16,051 nt of DNA from Rhodospirillaceae bacterium. Lineage in GTDB: Bacteria > Pseudomonadota > Alphaproteobacteria > Rhodospirillales > Rhodospirillaceae. The position numbers and the translations under genes are program-made. The stretch spans positions 2,201 to 18,251 of the forward strand of contig NZGX01000077.1 of assembly GCA_002691085.1 (NCBI GenBank), given 5' to 3'. The notes beneath the pieces were generated by a model. That model was not told where the DNA came from and made no database searches. It saw only the letters and a program-made list of their open reading frames with translations. Shown piece after piece: positions 6,425 through 13,911 of this stretch; within the stretch, counting starts at the first letter, position 1; every line of letters begins with the position of its first letter.

Positions 6425-7319
6425 AAACTTTATAGACTTGAATAAAGTTGATAAGAAAACTTTAAGGAAGATCATTGAATTAGGAAAGAAATTAAAATCC
6501 TCGAGGTCTGAAAAAGATTCTAATTTACTAAGGAATAAAACACTTGCAATGATTTTTGAGAAACCTTCTACAAGAACAAGAGTCTCTTTTGAAGTTGGGA
6601 TGAGGCAGCTTGGTGGGGATGTTGTTACCCTTTTAAATGAAAATATTCAGTCTGGGAGGGGAGAGACATACGCAGATACGGCAAGAGTTTTATCAAGATA
6701 CGTTGATGCTTTGATGGTAAGAACTGACGACTCCAATAAATTAGACGAGCTAGTGTCCTATTCTACTGTTCCAGTTATCAATGGTCTTACTAATTCAACA
6801 CACCCATGTCAGATTATGGCAGATATTATGACTTTTGAGGAACATAGAGGCAGTATTAAAGATAAAATTATAGCATGGACTGGAGATGGAAATAATGTAG
6901 CAAATACACTTATCCAAGGTGCAGTTCAATTTGATTTTATTTTACGCCTTGCATGCCCTCCTGAACTAGGTCCTGATAAGGCTATTCTTGAATGGGGAAA
7001 TAAGCATGGTGGGAGAATAAAATTAACTACAGACCCACATCAAGCTGTTGAGGACGCTGATTGTATTATTACTGATACCTGGGTATCTATGCATAATACT
7101 GAAGGAGAACGTATTAAAGCTTTAACACCCTATACAGTAAATAAAAAATTAATGAGTTATGCCTCTAAAGATGCAATTTTTATGCATTGCTTACCTGCTC
7201 ACAGGGGGCAAGAGGTTGAAGAGGATGTAATTGATGGTCCTCAGTCAGTTGTTTGGGATGAAGCAGAAAATAGGCTTCATGTTCAAAAAGCGATTTTATC
7301 ATGGATATTACAGGACTAA
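6411..7319 (+). CDS. argF: Ornithine carbamoyltransferase
   Basis: ArgF joins carbamoyl phosphate and ornithine to make citrulline, the step after ArgD and acetylornithine deacetylation. The 302 residues match the anabolic enzyme. The carbamoyl-phosphate loop STRTR (53-57) lies within FEKPSTRTRVSFEVGMRQLGGD. HPCQ (131-134) and the ornithine-binding HCLP (259-262), in MHCLPAHRGQEVEEDVIDG, are both present. WVSMHNT (224-230) stands at the SMG-loop position of the family. The start overlaps the end of argD. It is the last gene of the plus-strand row and converges with trkH across 29 bases, in which no intrinsic terminator is visible. Confidence 0.97.
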   Translation: MLENKNFIDLNKVDKKTLRKIIELGKKLKSSRSEKDSNLLRNKTLAMIFEKPSTRTRVSFEVGMRQLGGDVVTLLNENIQSGRGETYADTARVLSRYVDALMVRTDDSNKLDELVSYSTVPVINGLTNSTHPCQIMADIMTFEEHRGSIKDKIIAWTGDGNNVANTLIQGAVQFDFILRLACPPELGPDKAILEWGNKHGGRIKLTTDPHQAVEDADCIITDTWVSMHNTEGERIKALTPYTVNKKLMSYASKDAIFMHCLPAHRGQEVEEDVIDGPQSVVWDEAENRLHVQKAILSWILQD

Positions 7320-7348
7320 TTTACTCTCTTAATCAATGCTTTCTATCT

Positions 7349-8800
7349 CTAATCATTCCAAAAGCGAGGTAGTATAAGTACAAAGACAGTAAAAAGTTCT
7401 AGCCTCCCAAGAAGCATCCCTAAAGAAAGTAACCACTTTCCTAAATCAGGAACCGAATTATAATTCCCAGATGGTCCTATAATAGAACCAAGTCCTGGTC
7501 CGACATTTGACACTGCACTTGCAGCTCCAGATAACGCTGTTAAGAAATCTAAACCTAATAATGCAAGGAGTGTTGCAAGTATACAAACTGTTAATAAATA
7601 TAAATAAAAAAAGCCCATAACAGATGATGCAATTTCTTCATCAAGTGATTTATTTTTAAAATGTGGTGTATAAATTGCATGTGGTTGAAGTAATTGTTTA
7701 AGTTGCGCTCTGGAAATTTCAAATAAAACTTGAAATCGAAATATTTTAATACCACATGTAGTCGATCCAGCACATCCGCCAACAAACATTAGAAAAAATA
7801 ACACTATTAATACAAAATTACCCCAGTTACTAAAATTTGTAGTAGCATAGCCAGTGCCAGTAATAACAGAAATCACATTAAATGCTGAGTATCTTAGCGA
7901 GTTTAGTAAAGTATATGTTTCTGTCCAATAAAGATAAATAGTTATTAACAAAACAAAAAAAACAACAATAGATAAAAATAATTGAACCTGGCTATCCCTA
8001 AATAAAATTAAAGGCTTACCTCTAAAGCACTGAATGTAAAGGAGAAATGGGATACTTCCAACTAACATCCCTAAAATAGCAATTAAGTCAATTGAAAAAC
8101 TTTCAAAGTACCCTATTGAAGAATTATAAGATGAGTATCCACCCGTAGCAATGGTAGTCATTGCATGAATTGTTGCATCTAATAATCCCATTCCCGAAAT
8201 AAAATATAGAAATATCCATAAGATAGTTAAAGCAGAAAATATAAAAAAAAGATTTTTAGCAACTTCAGTAGCTCTTGGTATCAACTTTTCTTGTGTTTCA
8301 AAGCCTTCAATCCTAAACATCTGCATTCCACCAACCTTAAGTACTGGAAGGATTGTAAATGCCATAATAATTATACCTAGCCCGCCTAACCATTGTAGAA
8401 TTGATCTCCAGATTAAAATACCTGGATTAGTATTATTCAGATCTAGTATTACTGTTGCCCCTGTTGTTGTTATTCCAGACATTGATTCAAAGAAGGCATC
8501 TGTAAAGCCCAAGCTAAGTTTAGATAGCATAAATGGCATTGAAGAAAAGAGAGGAAGAATTACCCAAGAAATTACAGTTATTAAAAAGGCTTGTCTAATA
8601 TTCAGATTTTTAATTTTAGTATTAGTTGAAATAACTATAGCAATCCCAAAGAAACACGTAATCAAAGAAGATATGACGAATGCTATCCAGTCAGAATTAC
8701 CGAAGAATAGGTCAATTAAAATGGGTAAAATCATACCAATACCAAGTATTATGAGCATGAAACCTAATACTAGAAATATAGGACGATAATCTATATCCAT
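7349..8800 (-). CDS. trkH: Potassium uptake protein TrkH
   Basis: TrkH is the inner-membrane K+ translocating subunit of the Trk system, normally gated by the cytoplasmic NAD/ATP-binding protein TrkA. The 483 residues match the family. Four pore-loop repeats carry the selectivity-filter glycines: TTTGA (111-115), IATGGYS (217-223), ITGTGYA (313-319) and NVGPGLG (432-438). The C-terminus GMLLGRLELFTVFVLILPRFW is also typical. The ATG at 8800 follows AAGGA with a five-base spacing. No TrkA gene is in the window. The gene is last in the minus-strand series metZ-apaG-folE-trkH, 113 bases after folE, and may have its own promoter. Confidence 0.96.
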   Translation of the reverse strand: MDIDYRPIFLVLGFMLIILGIGMILPILIDLFFGNSDWIAFVISSLITCFFGIAIVISTNTKIKNLNIRQAFLITVISWVILPLFSSMPFMLSKLSLGFTDAFFESMSGITTTGATVILDLNNTNPGILIWRSILQWLGGLGIIIMAFTILPVLKVGGMQMFRIEGFETQEKLIPRATEVAKNLFFIFSALTILWIFLYFISGMGLLDATIHAMTTIATGGYSSYNSSIGYFESFSIDLIAILGMLVGSIPFLLYIQCFRGKPLILFRDSQVQLFLSIVVFFVLLITIYLYWTETYTLLNSLRYSAFNVISVITGTGYATTNFSNWGNFVLIVLFFLMFVGGCAGSTTCGIKIFRFQVLFEISRAQLKQLLQPHAIYTPHFKNKSLDEEIASSVMGFFYLYLLTVCILATLLALLGLDFLTALSGAASAVSNVGPGLGSIIGPSGNYNSVPDLGKWLLSLGMLLGRLELFTVFVLILPRFWND

Positions 8801-8807
8801 CTCAATC

Positions 8808-8824
8808 CTTATTTATAAAATAAG
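8808..8824 (-). promoter_or_regulatory. AT-rich hairpin overlapping the trkH ribosome site
   Basis: CTTATTT and AAATAAG are perfect inverted arms around a three-base loop. On the minus strand the 3' arm ends inside the AAGGA ribosome site of trkH (8806-8810), sharing three bases with it. Folding could partly hide the site. The stem has only two G-C pairs and would be weak, so this is a possible rather than established control element. Confidence 0.3.
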
Positions 8825-8913
8825 ATACTGCTATTCTTTTTTCTAATATTCAATAAATTAAATTATTTCTAAAATCTTATTCAAAAGAGATACTCAATTA
8901 TTTAGAATATTAT

Positions 8914-9549
8914 TTATTCTTTCCTGATTAAAGATAAGAATTCTCTTCTTGTTGATGCATCTGACCTAAATGCTCCAAGCATTGTACTAGTTATCATTGA
9001 TGCTTCAGGTTTATATGCACCCCTTGTTCCCATACATTCATGATCTCCCTCTATTACCACAGCAACGCCTTTAGGCTGGAGAACTCTATCAATTATATTT
9101 GCTATCTGAGAAGTCATTTTTTCCTGTATTTGTAATCTTTTTGAATATACATCAACTACGCGAGCAATTTTTGATATACCAACAACCTTTTTATTTGGGA
9201 GATATGCAACGTGTGCAACTCCTATTATTGGGACCATGTGATGTTCACAATGTGACTCAAATCTAATATCTTTTAATAAAACCATTTCATCATAACCTTC
9301 AGTTTCTTCAAAGGTAGTTGAAAGTATTTTTTCTGGATTAATATCATATCCAGCAAAGAACTCTTTGTAAGACCTGAGTACACGGTCAGGGGTATCAAGT
9401 AATCCCTCTCTATCAGGATTATCTCCTGCCCACTTGATTAGTGTCTTTACAGCATTTATTGCTTCATCCCAGCTGGGCTTTAATGGTTTATCTCTCAGTT
9501 CGTCAAAAGTTTCTGAAGAGTTATCTTTATTTTCATTTTCAAAATTCAT
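8914..9549 (-). CDS. folE: GTP cyclohydrolase I (type IA, zinc-dependent)
   Basis: FolE opens and rearranges GTP to 7,8-dihydroneopterin triphosphate, the first step of folate and of other pterin and deazapurine pathways. The 211 residues are normal. The zinc ligands expected for the family are visible: Cys101 and His104 in ESHCEHHMVP, and Cys172 in GDHECMGTRG. Their spacing equals that of the E. coli enzyme. The ligand set marks the zinc-using IA class and not the IB (FolE2) class. Two other conserved stretches are NPDREGLLDTPDRV (44-57) and SKRLQIQEKMTSQIA (136-150). ATG 9549 follows AGGGAT (9555-9560) at five bases. It lies 65 bases after apaG on the same strand, and cotranscription is possible. 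Confidence 0.97.
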   Translation of the reverse strand: MNFENENKDNSSETFDELRDKPLKPSWDEAINAVKTLIKWAGDNPDREGLLDTPDRVLRSYKEFFAGYDINPEKILSTTFEETEGYDEMVLLKDIRFESHCEHHMVPIIGVAHVAYLPNKKVVGISKIARVVDVYSKRLQIQEKMTSQIANIIDRVLQPKGVAVVIEGDHECMGTRGAYKPEASMITSTMLGAFRSDASTRREFLSLIRKE

Positions 9550-9614
9550 AGGTTATCCCTGTATTAGCAAAATATTTTTCAGTTGTAATTTATAATAACA
9601 ATTTTAAACGAATT

Positions 9615-10007
9615 TTAATTTAGGATTGCAGGATCATAAGGGCTATCAAGAGAAAATGCGGGAATTTCAACCTCAAAACGATCTCCTTCTTCTGACTCCA
9701 TTTCATATGTACCAACCATTATACCTGATGGTGTATTGAGGGGCGTTCCGCTTGTGTAATTAAATGACTCTCCTGGTTTTAATACAGGTTGCTTCCCGAC
9801 AACTCCAGGCCCTTTTGCTTCAATTAGTTTTCCATTTTGGTCAGTTATTTTCCAATGTCTGTTTATTAGTTGTATTGTCCTACTACTGGAATTTTCAATA
9901 TTTATTTGATAAGCCCAAAGATAATGTGAGTCTTCTGGTGAGGATTGTTCATCTAAATAAAAAGACTCAACTGTAACTTTAACTAATTTTGTAATTTTTT
10001 CATACAT
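9615..10007 (-). CDS. apaG: ApaG domain protein
   Basis: ApaG proteins are small fibronectin-III-like beta-sandwich proteins (DUF525), linked by genetics to cobalt and magnesium phenotypes in enterobacteria but without an agreed biochemical role. The 130 residues fit. Family landmarks are WAYQINIENSSSRTIQLINRHW (31-52), the GPGVVGKQP loop (66-74) with its G-x-G-x-x-G pattern, and YTSGTPLNTPSGIMVGTYEM (84-103). The gene follows metZ by 48 bases on the same strand, an arrangement seen in other alphaproteobacteria. The ribosome site before ATG 10007 is poor, so translation may depend on metZ. Confidence 0.95.
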   Translation of the reverse strand: MYEKITKLVKVTVESFYLDEQSSPEDSHYLWAYQINIENSSSRTIQLINRHWKITDQNGKLIEAKGPGVVGKQPVLKPGESFNYTSGTPLNTPSGIMVGTYEMESEEGDRFEVEIPAFSLDSPYDPAILN

Positions 10008-10055
10008 ATCAAAAAATGAACATTATTTTAATATTTCAAAGATAACAACTATTTT

Positions 10056-11246
10056 TTATGAATCAAGCGCATATTCTAAATCATCAATTAAATCATTAAT
10101 ATTTTCTAAACCTACAGATAACCTTATAAGATTTTGGGTAATTCCGGCTTCAAATTTTTCATCATCACTAAGTCTTTGATGTGTGGTGGTACTTGGATGG
10201 CAAATTAAACTTTTAGCATCGCCTAAGTTATTTGATATTCTAATTATTTGAAGTTTATTAAGAAATTTAAATACATTTTCTTTGTTACCATTTATTTCAA
10301 ATGAAACAACTCCTCCACCTGCATTCATTTGTTTTATTGCTATATCATTTTGAGGGTGCGACGATAGAGATGGATAGATTGTTTTAGAAACTATCTTTTT
10401 TGTTTGTAGATAATTTGCTATTTCAAGTGCATTACGTGAGTGTTCTTTAATTCTTAGACTCAATGTTTCTAAGCCTTTTAATAGCACCCAAGCATTAAAT
10501 GGACTTAGACATGGTCCAGTATGTCTAATGAAAGGTGTAACAATATCTTCTATAAATTCTTCTGAACTAAGTATTGCTCCTCCTAGGCATCTACCTTGGC
10601 CATCAATATGTTTAGTTGCTGAATAGATTACTACATCTGCACCTAAGTCTATTGGTTTCTGTAATATAGGTGTTGAGAAGACATTATCGACAAAAACTTT
10701 AGCATTAGAAACCTTTGCTAATTGGCTTATTTTAGATATATCAATTATCTCCAAACTTGGGTTAGAAGGAGTTTCTAGAAAGATAGCTTTGGTGGGTTTG
10801 GATAGGGCTTTTTCCCATTCTTCCAGATTAGTCCCATCAACAAAAGAAATTTCAATTCCAAACTTTGGGAGAATTTCTTTGCAAATAATATAACACGAAC
10901 CAAAGAGTGCCTTTGACGCAACTAATCTATCACCAACATTTAAATAACTAGCTAAAGCTGCAAAAACTGCAGACATGCCGCTTCCTGTTGCTTTACAACT
11001 TTCTGCACCTTCAATGATTCTAAGCTTTTCTTCAAACATTGAAATTGAAGGGTTGCCAAAACGTGAATAAAGATATCTATTGATTTCATCTCCAAATGCT
11101 GACTCTGCTTCTTCTGCGGAAGAATAAATAAAACCAGAATTGAGAAATATTGCTTCACTTGTTTCATCAAATTGACTTCGGAGTGTTCCACCATGAACTC
11201 CTTTGGTTTCTGATCTCCATTTGGTTCTGTCACTATTATTAGACAT
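10056..11246 (-). CDS. metZ: O-succinylhomoserine sulfhydrylase
   Basis: MetZ is a Cys/Met-metabolism PLP enzyme that makes homocysteine directly from O-succinylhomoserine and sulfide. From ATG 11246 it has 396 residues. PLP Lys212 lies in YSATKHIDGQGR, a signature typical of MetZ. Asp187 lies in VFVDNVFSTP, and the cofactor-phosphate residues of the partner subunit, Tyr60 and Arg62, are in YSRFGNP. The open frame extends to 11276, but those extra codons pass through an intrinsic terminator. AAGGA at 11253-11257 stands six bases before ATG 11246, so that start is chosen over ATG 11252 and 11276. A close relative such as O-acetylhomoserine sulfhydrylase or cystathionine gamma-synthase is less likely. 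The leader carries a SAM-sensing element. Confidence 0.94.
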   Translation of the reverse strand: MSNNSDRTKWRSETKGVHGGTLRSQFDETSEAIFLNSGFIYSSAEEAESAFGDEINRYLYSRFGNPSISMFEEKLRIIEGAESCKATGSGMSAVFAALASYLNVGDRLVASKALFGSCYIICKEILPKFGIEISFVDGTNLEEWEKALSKPTKAIFLETPSNPSLEIIDISKISQLAKVSNAKVFVDNVFSTPILQKPIDLGADVVIYSATKHIDGQGRCLGGAILSSEEFIEDIVTPFIRHTGPCLSPFNAWVLLKGLETLSLRIKEHSRNALEIANYLQTKKIVSKTIYPSLSSHPQNDIAIKQMNAGGGVVSFEINGNKENVFKFLNKLQIIRISNNLGDAKSLICHPSTTTHQRLSDDEKFEAGITQNLIRLSVGLENINDLIDDLEYALDS

Positions 11247-11263
11247 ATTCATTCCTTTTATAT

Positions 11264-11290
11264 AAAAAAACCTCATCCGCTAGGGTGAGG
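11264..11290 (-). terminator. Intrinsic terminator in the metZ leader
   Basis: On the minus strand CCTCACCC (11290-11283), loop TAGC and GGATGAGG (11278-11271) form an eight-pair-long stem with one C-A mismatch, followed directly by seven T (11270-11264). It lies between the SAM-type aptamer and the metZ ribosome site, so it is an attenuator and not a gene-end terminator. Confidence 0.85.
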
Positions 11291-11299
11291 TTTTTATTC

Positions 11300-11348
11300 A
11301 CCTTTTAGCGTTTTTTTATGTGGTCGCAATCTGGTACCAAATCTCCAC
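11300..11348 (-). ncRNA. SAM-II-type S-adenosylmethionine riboswitch aptamer upstream of metZ
   Basis: On the minus strand the element starts with GTGG (11348-11345) and continues through GATTTGGTACCAGATTGCGA to CCAC (11323-11320), then an A-rich joint and CGCTAAAAGGT. GTGG pairs with CCAC as stem P1. The loop segments ACC (11335-11333) and GCG (11327-11325) can pair with GGT (11302-11300) and CGC (11310-11308), giving the nested second helix of an H-type pseudoknot. The GATTT, ATTGC and GCTAAAAGG segments match what is known of SAM-II and its marine variant SAM-V, which share a binding core. SAM-II elements typically precede methionine genes of alphaproteobacteria. SAM-II is favoured over SAM-V because of the GTGG-GATTTG start. 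No covariance search was run. Confidence 0.85.
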
Positions 11349-11357
11349 TCGAATATT

Positions 11358-11386
11358 TTGTTAACCTGATTTTAGCTGTTCGTCAA
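11358..11386 (-). promoter_or_regulatory. Candidate sigma-70-like promoter for the metZ leader
   Basis: On the minus strand TTGACG (11386-11381) is followed after 17 bases by TAACAA (11363-11358). The -35 box is strong and the -10 box weak. Transcription would begin near 11351, immediately before the first base-paired position of the riboswitch. The promoter overlaps the last codons and stop of the upstream TPR-glycosyltransferase gene. Confidence 0.5.
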
Positions 11387-13085
11387 GCATTTCAGCCTCA
11401 CCATTATAATACTCGAATCTTAATTCATATGGTGTAACTTCTTCGTTATTTTTAATCCTTTTCTTATTTAGAGCTGCAAATTTTATTACACCTGAGCTAC
11501 ACCATAAAATACTATTTTTATTATATTCATAATCAAGAATTATATCGTCCATAAAACCTATAGAAGGTTTATCTTTTTTATTGATATTATTATATGATGC
11601 ATACATTGCTAATTGATCAATTCCCCATGGAAGCTCTGAATTTTGATAAAAATATGCAATATATGCTGCTATTTTATGAAGATAGTTAGTTGCTTTTTCT
11701 GTATAACTTACGCCAAATAAACATGCGTTAAATTGATTCCATGGTTCAAGTCTGGCAGGTCTAATTCTTAGAGAAATATCCTTATTTTTAAATTCATTAA
11801 ATAAGGCTTTTGGAGATTGATTAAAAAGTGCATCGACATCCATTAACCATAACCTTTTTTTAAATTTTAAAAGATGTTGATAAAGCCTAATGAAACGAAT
11901 AGCATGAAAGTATGATCTTGAGTAGTTAATGTCATTTGGCGGCAATTGAGGTCTCTCAACACTAATGGAATAGTTTATATTCTTTAAAAAAGTACAAAAT
12001 TTTAGAACATATTCTGTATGACTTGGTTTAGAGTCCATAATATGAATATGAATATTAGTTTTTTCAGAAAACTTGTTTATTGAGAGGAGAAGTGGTTTTG
12101 TGAAGTAGTTAAAATAATCAGAATTACACGAAAGATACAAAATATCTTCATCAAAAATTTCTCGTTCTTTAACCTCTATTACAGCGGGAAGGTTCTTAGT
12201 TAGTTCTATAGTTTGAAAATCATTTAAATCTGAAAAAAATTTATCGTCAAACCTTATAGCTCTAGCCATTTTGTTGTTGGAATGTTTAGATACCTTATCA
12301 AAATAATATTGTGCATTCTTTGTATCATTTTTTACAAAGTTAATAATACCTTTAATCATATATCCTTGAGGGTGATCTTTATATTCTGTTAATAAATGAG
12401 AAGATTCAGTATCAAGTCTTGATAATATATCATCTGAATTTTTAAAGAATGTATCGTTAATGGATGATGCATGATACGGTAGTTGATTATTTATAATTCT
12501 GAATGACCATTCTTTGAAGAGTATTAATACACTTAATATTTTTATTCTTTCTAATGTATTTTTCTTACCTAAATCTAAGTCATTTTCAAGTAGCTCTATT
12601 GCCGCGTCAGGATTTTTTTTCCACAATAGCCAAGCTAATTTAATAGATATATCAGTATTTTGTGGTTCCTTCTGAATTATTTCCTTATATAGCTTTATAG
12701 CTTCCTCATACTTGCCTAACCTTTCGAGAAGCATTGCACTTTTGGTTATAATTGGAATTTTATTGGGAAAGTTTTTGAGAATAATTTTATAACAGACTAA
12801 AGTATTTTCATAATCTCCCATTTTCTCATAACACTCACCAAGGATCGAGTATGTTTCAACAGAAGGATTTATTTTTGCAGAATCCTCAAGTAACTTTCTC
12901 GCTCTCTCTAAGTTATTACTTCTTAGGCTAATTAGGCCCAAGTTATGCATTGCAGGGGAAAATTTTGGATTATGTATAAGTGCGTTATTAAAAGCTTCTT
13001 TAGCTTTACTTGTAAGACCTATAGATAAAAAATGGATTCCTTCTCTAAGATAAATATCTTCTTTATTTTCTTTTTTATTGGCCAT
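11361..13085 (-). CDS. TPR protein fused to a GT-A-type glycosyltransferase-like domain
   Basis: This 574-residue protein has two parts. Residues about 12-170 form tetratricopeptide repeats (for example LTSKAKEAFNNALIHNPKFSPA and KYEEAIKLYKEIIQKEPQN), a protein-binding scaffold. Residues about 305-550 look like a nucleotide-sugar-dependent transferase. LLLSINKFSEKTNIHIHIMD resembles the first strands of GT8-like enzymes. RLWLMDVDALF contains an acidic D416-V417-D418 (DxD-type) metal and sugar-nucleotide motif, and LPWGIDQLAMY carries the W-x-x-DQ pattern common in these families. No signal peptide is visible, so a cytoplasmic protein is expected. The ribosome site is weak. The gene is divergent from the short TPR gene at 13247. 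The acceptor, possibly a protein or surface glycan, is unknown. The domain call is by motif only. Confidence 0.75.
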   Translation of the reverse strand: MANKKENKEDIYLREGIHFLSIGLTSKAKEAFNNALIHNPKFSPAMHNLGLISLRSNNLERARKLLEDSAKINPSVETYSILGECYEKMGDYENTLVCYKIILKNFPNKIPIITKSAMLLERLGKYEEAIKLYKEIIQKEPQNTDISIKLAWLLWKKNPDAAIELLENDLDLGKKNTLERIKILSVLILFKEWSFRIINNQLPYHASSINDTFFKNSDDILSRLDTESSHLLTEYKDHPQGYMIKGIINFVKNDTKNAQYYFDKVSKHSNNKMARAIRFDDKFFSDLNDFQTIELTKNLPAVIEVKEREIFDEDILYLSCNSDYFNYFTKPLLLSINKFSEKTNIHIHIMDSKPSHTEYVLKFCTFLKNINYSISVERPQLPPNDINYSRSYFHAIRFIRLYQHLLKFKKRLWLMDVDALFNQSPKALFNEFKNKDISLRIRPARLEPWNQFNACLFGVSYTEKATNYLHKIAAYIAYFYQNSELPWGIDQLAMYASYNNINKKDKPSIGFMDDIILDYEYNKNSILWCSSGVIKFAALNKKRIKNNEEVTPYELRFEYYNGEAEMLDEQLKSG

Positions 13086-13194
13086 GTTAATAATATAGAA
13101 TTATTCTAATTGATTATTGTATGAATGATTTTATACTTAGTTATGATAAATAATTTATAAAGTAATTAAGCATTATTTATTATTTTACTGTATA

Positions 13195-13207
13195 ATCTAT
13201 TATAGAT
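13195..13207. repeat. Short palindrome in the divergent TPR intergenic region
   Basis: ATCTAT, one T, then ATAGAT form a perfect inverted repeat overlapping a TATAAT hexamer (13191-13196) that could be a -10 box for the gene at 13247. No good -35 box was found. The 161 bases between 13085 and 13247 hold nothing else recognisable. Confidence 0.3.
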
Positions 13208-13246
13208 ATATAAAAAACTTTATCCTTTGAAATAGGAAGTGCAAAT

Positions 13247-13897
13247 ATGAGTGAAAAGTTAGACATCGCGTTAAAATATCATCAAGAGGGACAGCTAGAT
13301 AAAGCTGAAGAAATTTATCTTGAAATTATAGTAGAAGAGACTAAAAATGCAGAGGCTTTGAAGCTATTAGGAGTTCTATCTTGTCAGAAAAGTAAATTTG
13401 ATGATGGTATTAATTATTTAGAAGCTGCTATTGATTTAGATGACCAAAACTCTGAATTTCATCTTGTTCTTGGCAATGCTTTTTTGCATAAGGGTGAAGT
13501 TGAGAAAGGTGTTATTTCCCTAAAGAAAGCGTCTGAGCTAGATCCTACGAGTTCTGAGATTTTTGCTACTCTGGGTGATACATATCAGAAAATTAAAAAT
13601 TTTCATGAGGCACTTGCTGCTTACCAAAGGGCAAACGTTATTGAACCCGATAACATCAAGCATGTTATTTGTGCTGGATTGTGTGCAATATTTACAGGTC
13701 AGCATGAAACAGCAAGAGAATATCTAGAGCAGGCTTTGGAGAAGGACAATTCTATTCCCCAAATTCATTATGGATTGAGTGTAATTAATGCTGAAGGTGG
13801 AAACAAGCAAGAAGCAATTGCTTTAATGAATAAAGCATCAGAGTTAGACCCAGATAATCCAGAGTATAAACGTCTTATTGAGGAATACTCTAAGTAG
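13247..13897 (+). CDS. TPR-only protein
   Basis: The 216 residues are almost entirely tetratricopeptide repeats, about six in a row, with consensus-like units such as LDKAEEIYLEII, FDDGINYLEAAIDLDDQN, VEKGVISLKKASELDPTS, FHEALAAYQRANVIEPDN and KQEAIALMNKASELDPDNPEY. There is no signal peptide, membrane helix or catalytic domain, so it probably serves as a cytoplasmic adaptor. AGGAAG (13234-13239) stands seven bases before ATG 13247, a strong ribosome site compared with its neighbours. It is convergent with the next gene, with a 14-base gap. It lies between two TPR-glycosyltransferase-like genes on the opposite strand, which suggests but does not prove a shared function. Confidence 0.9.
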   Translation: MSEKLDIALKYHQEGQLDKAEEIYLEIIVEETKNAEALKLLGVLSCQKSKFDDGINYLEAAIDLDDQNSEFHLVLGNAFLHKGEVEKGVISLKKASELDPTSSEIFATLGDTYQKIKNFHEALAAYQRANVIEPDNIKHVICAGLCAIFTGQHETAREYLEQALEKDNSIPQIHYGLSVINAEGGNKQEAIALMNKASELDPDNPEYKRLIEEYSK

Positions 13898-13911
13898 TTA
13901 CTTTTATGCTT

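Noticed and set aside
7320..7348. Bidirectional terminator between convergent argF and trkH
   Set aside because: No GC-bearing inverted repeat with a T-run is visible in the 29 bases.
7591..7785. Short minus-strand frame inside trkH
   Set aside because: It is out of frame with a well-supported TrkH and has no ribosome site or family resemblance.
11300..11348. Calling the metZ leader a SAM-V element, or a tandem SAM-II/SAM-V
   Set aside because: Only one aptamer fits between the upstream stop and the terminator, and the GTGG-GATTTG start fits SAM-II better. The two classes share a core, so SAM-V is not fully excluded.
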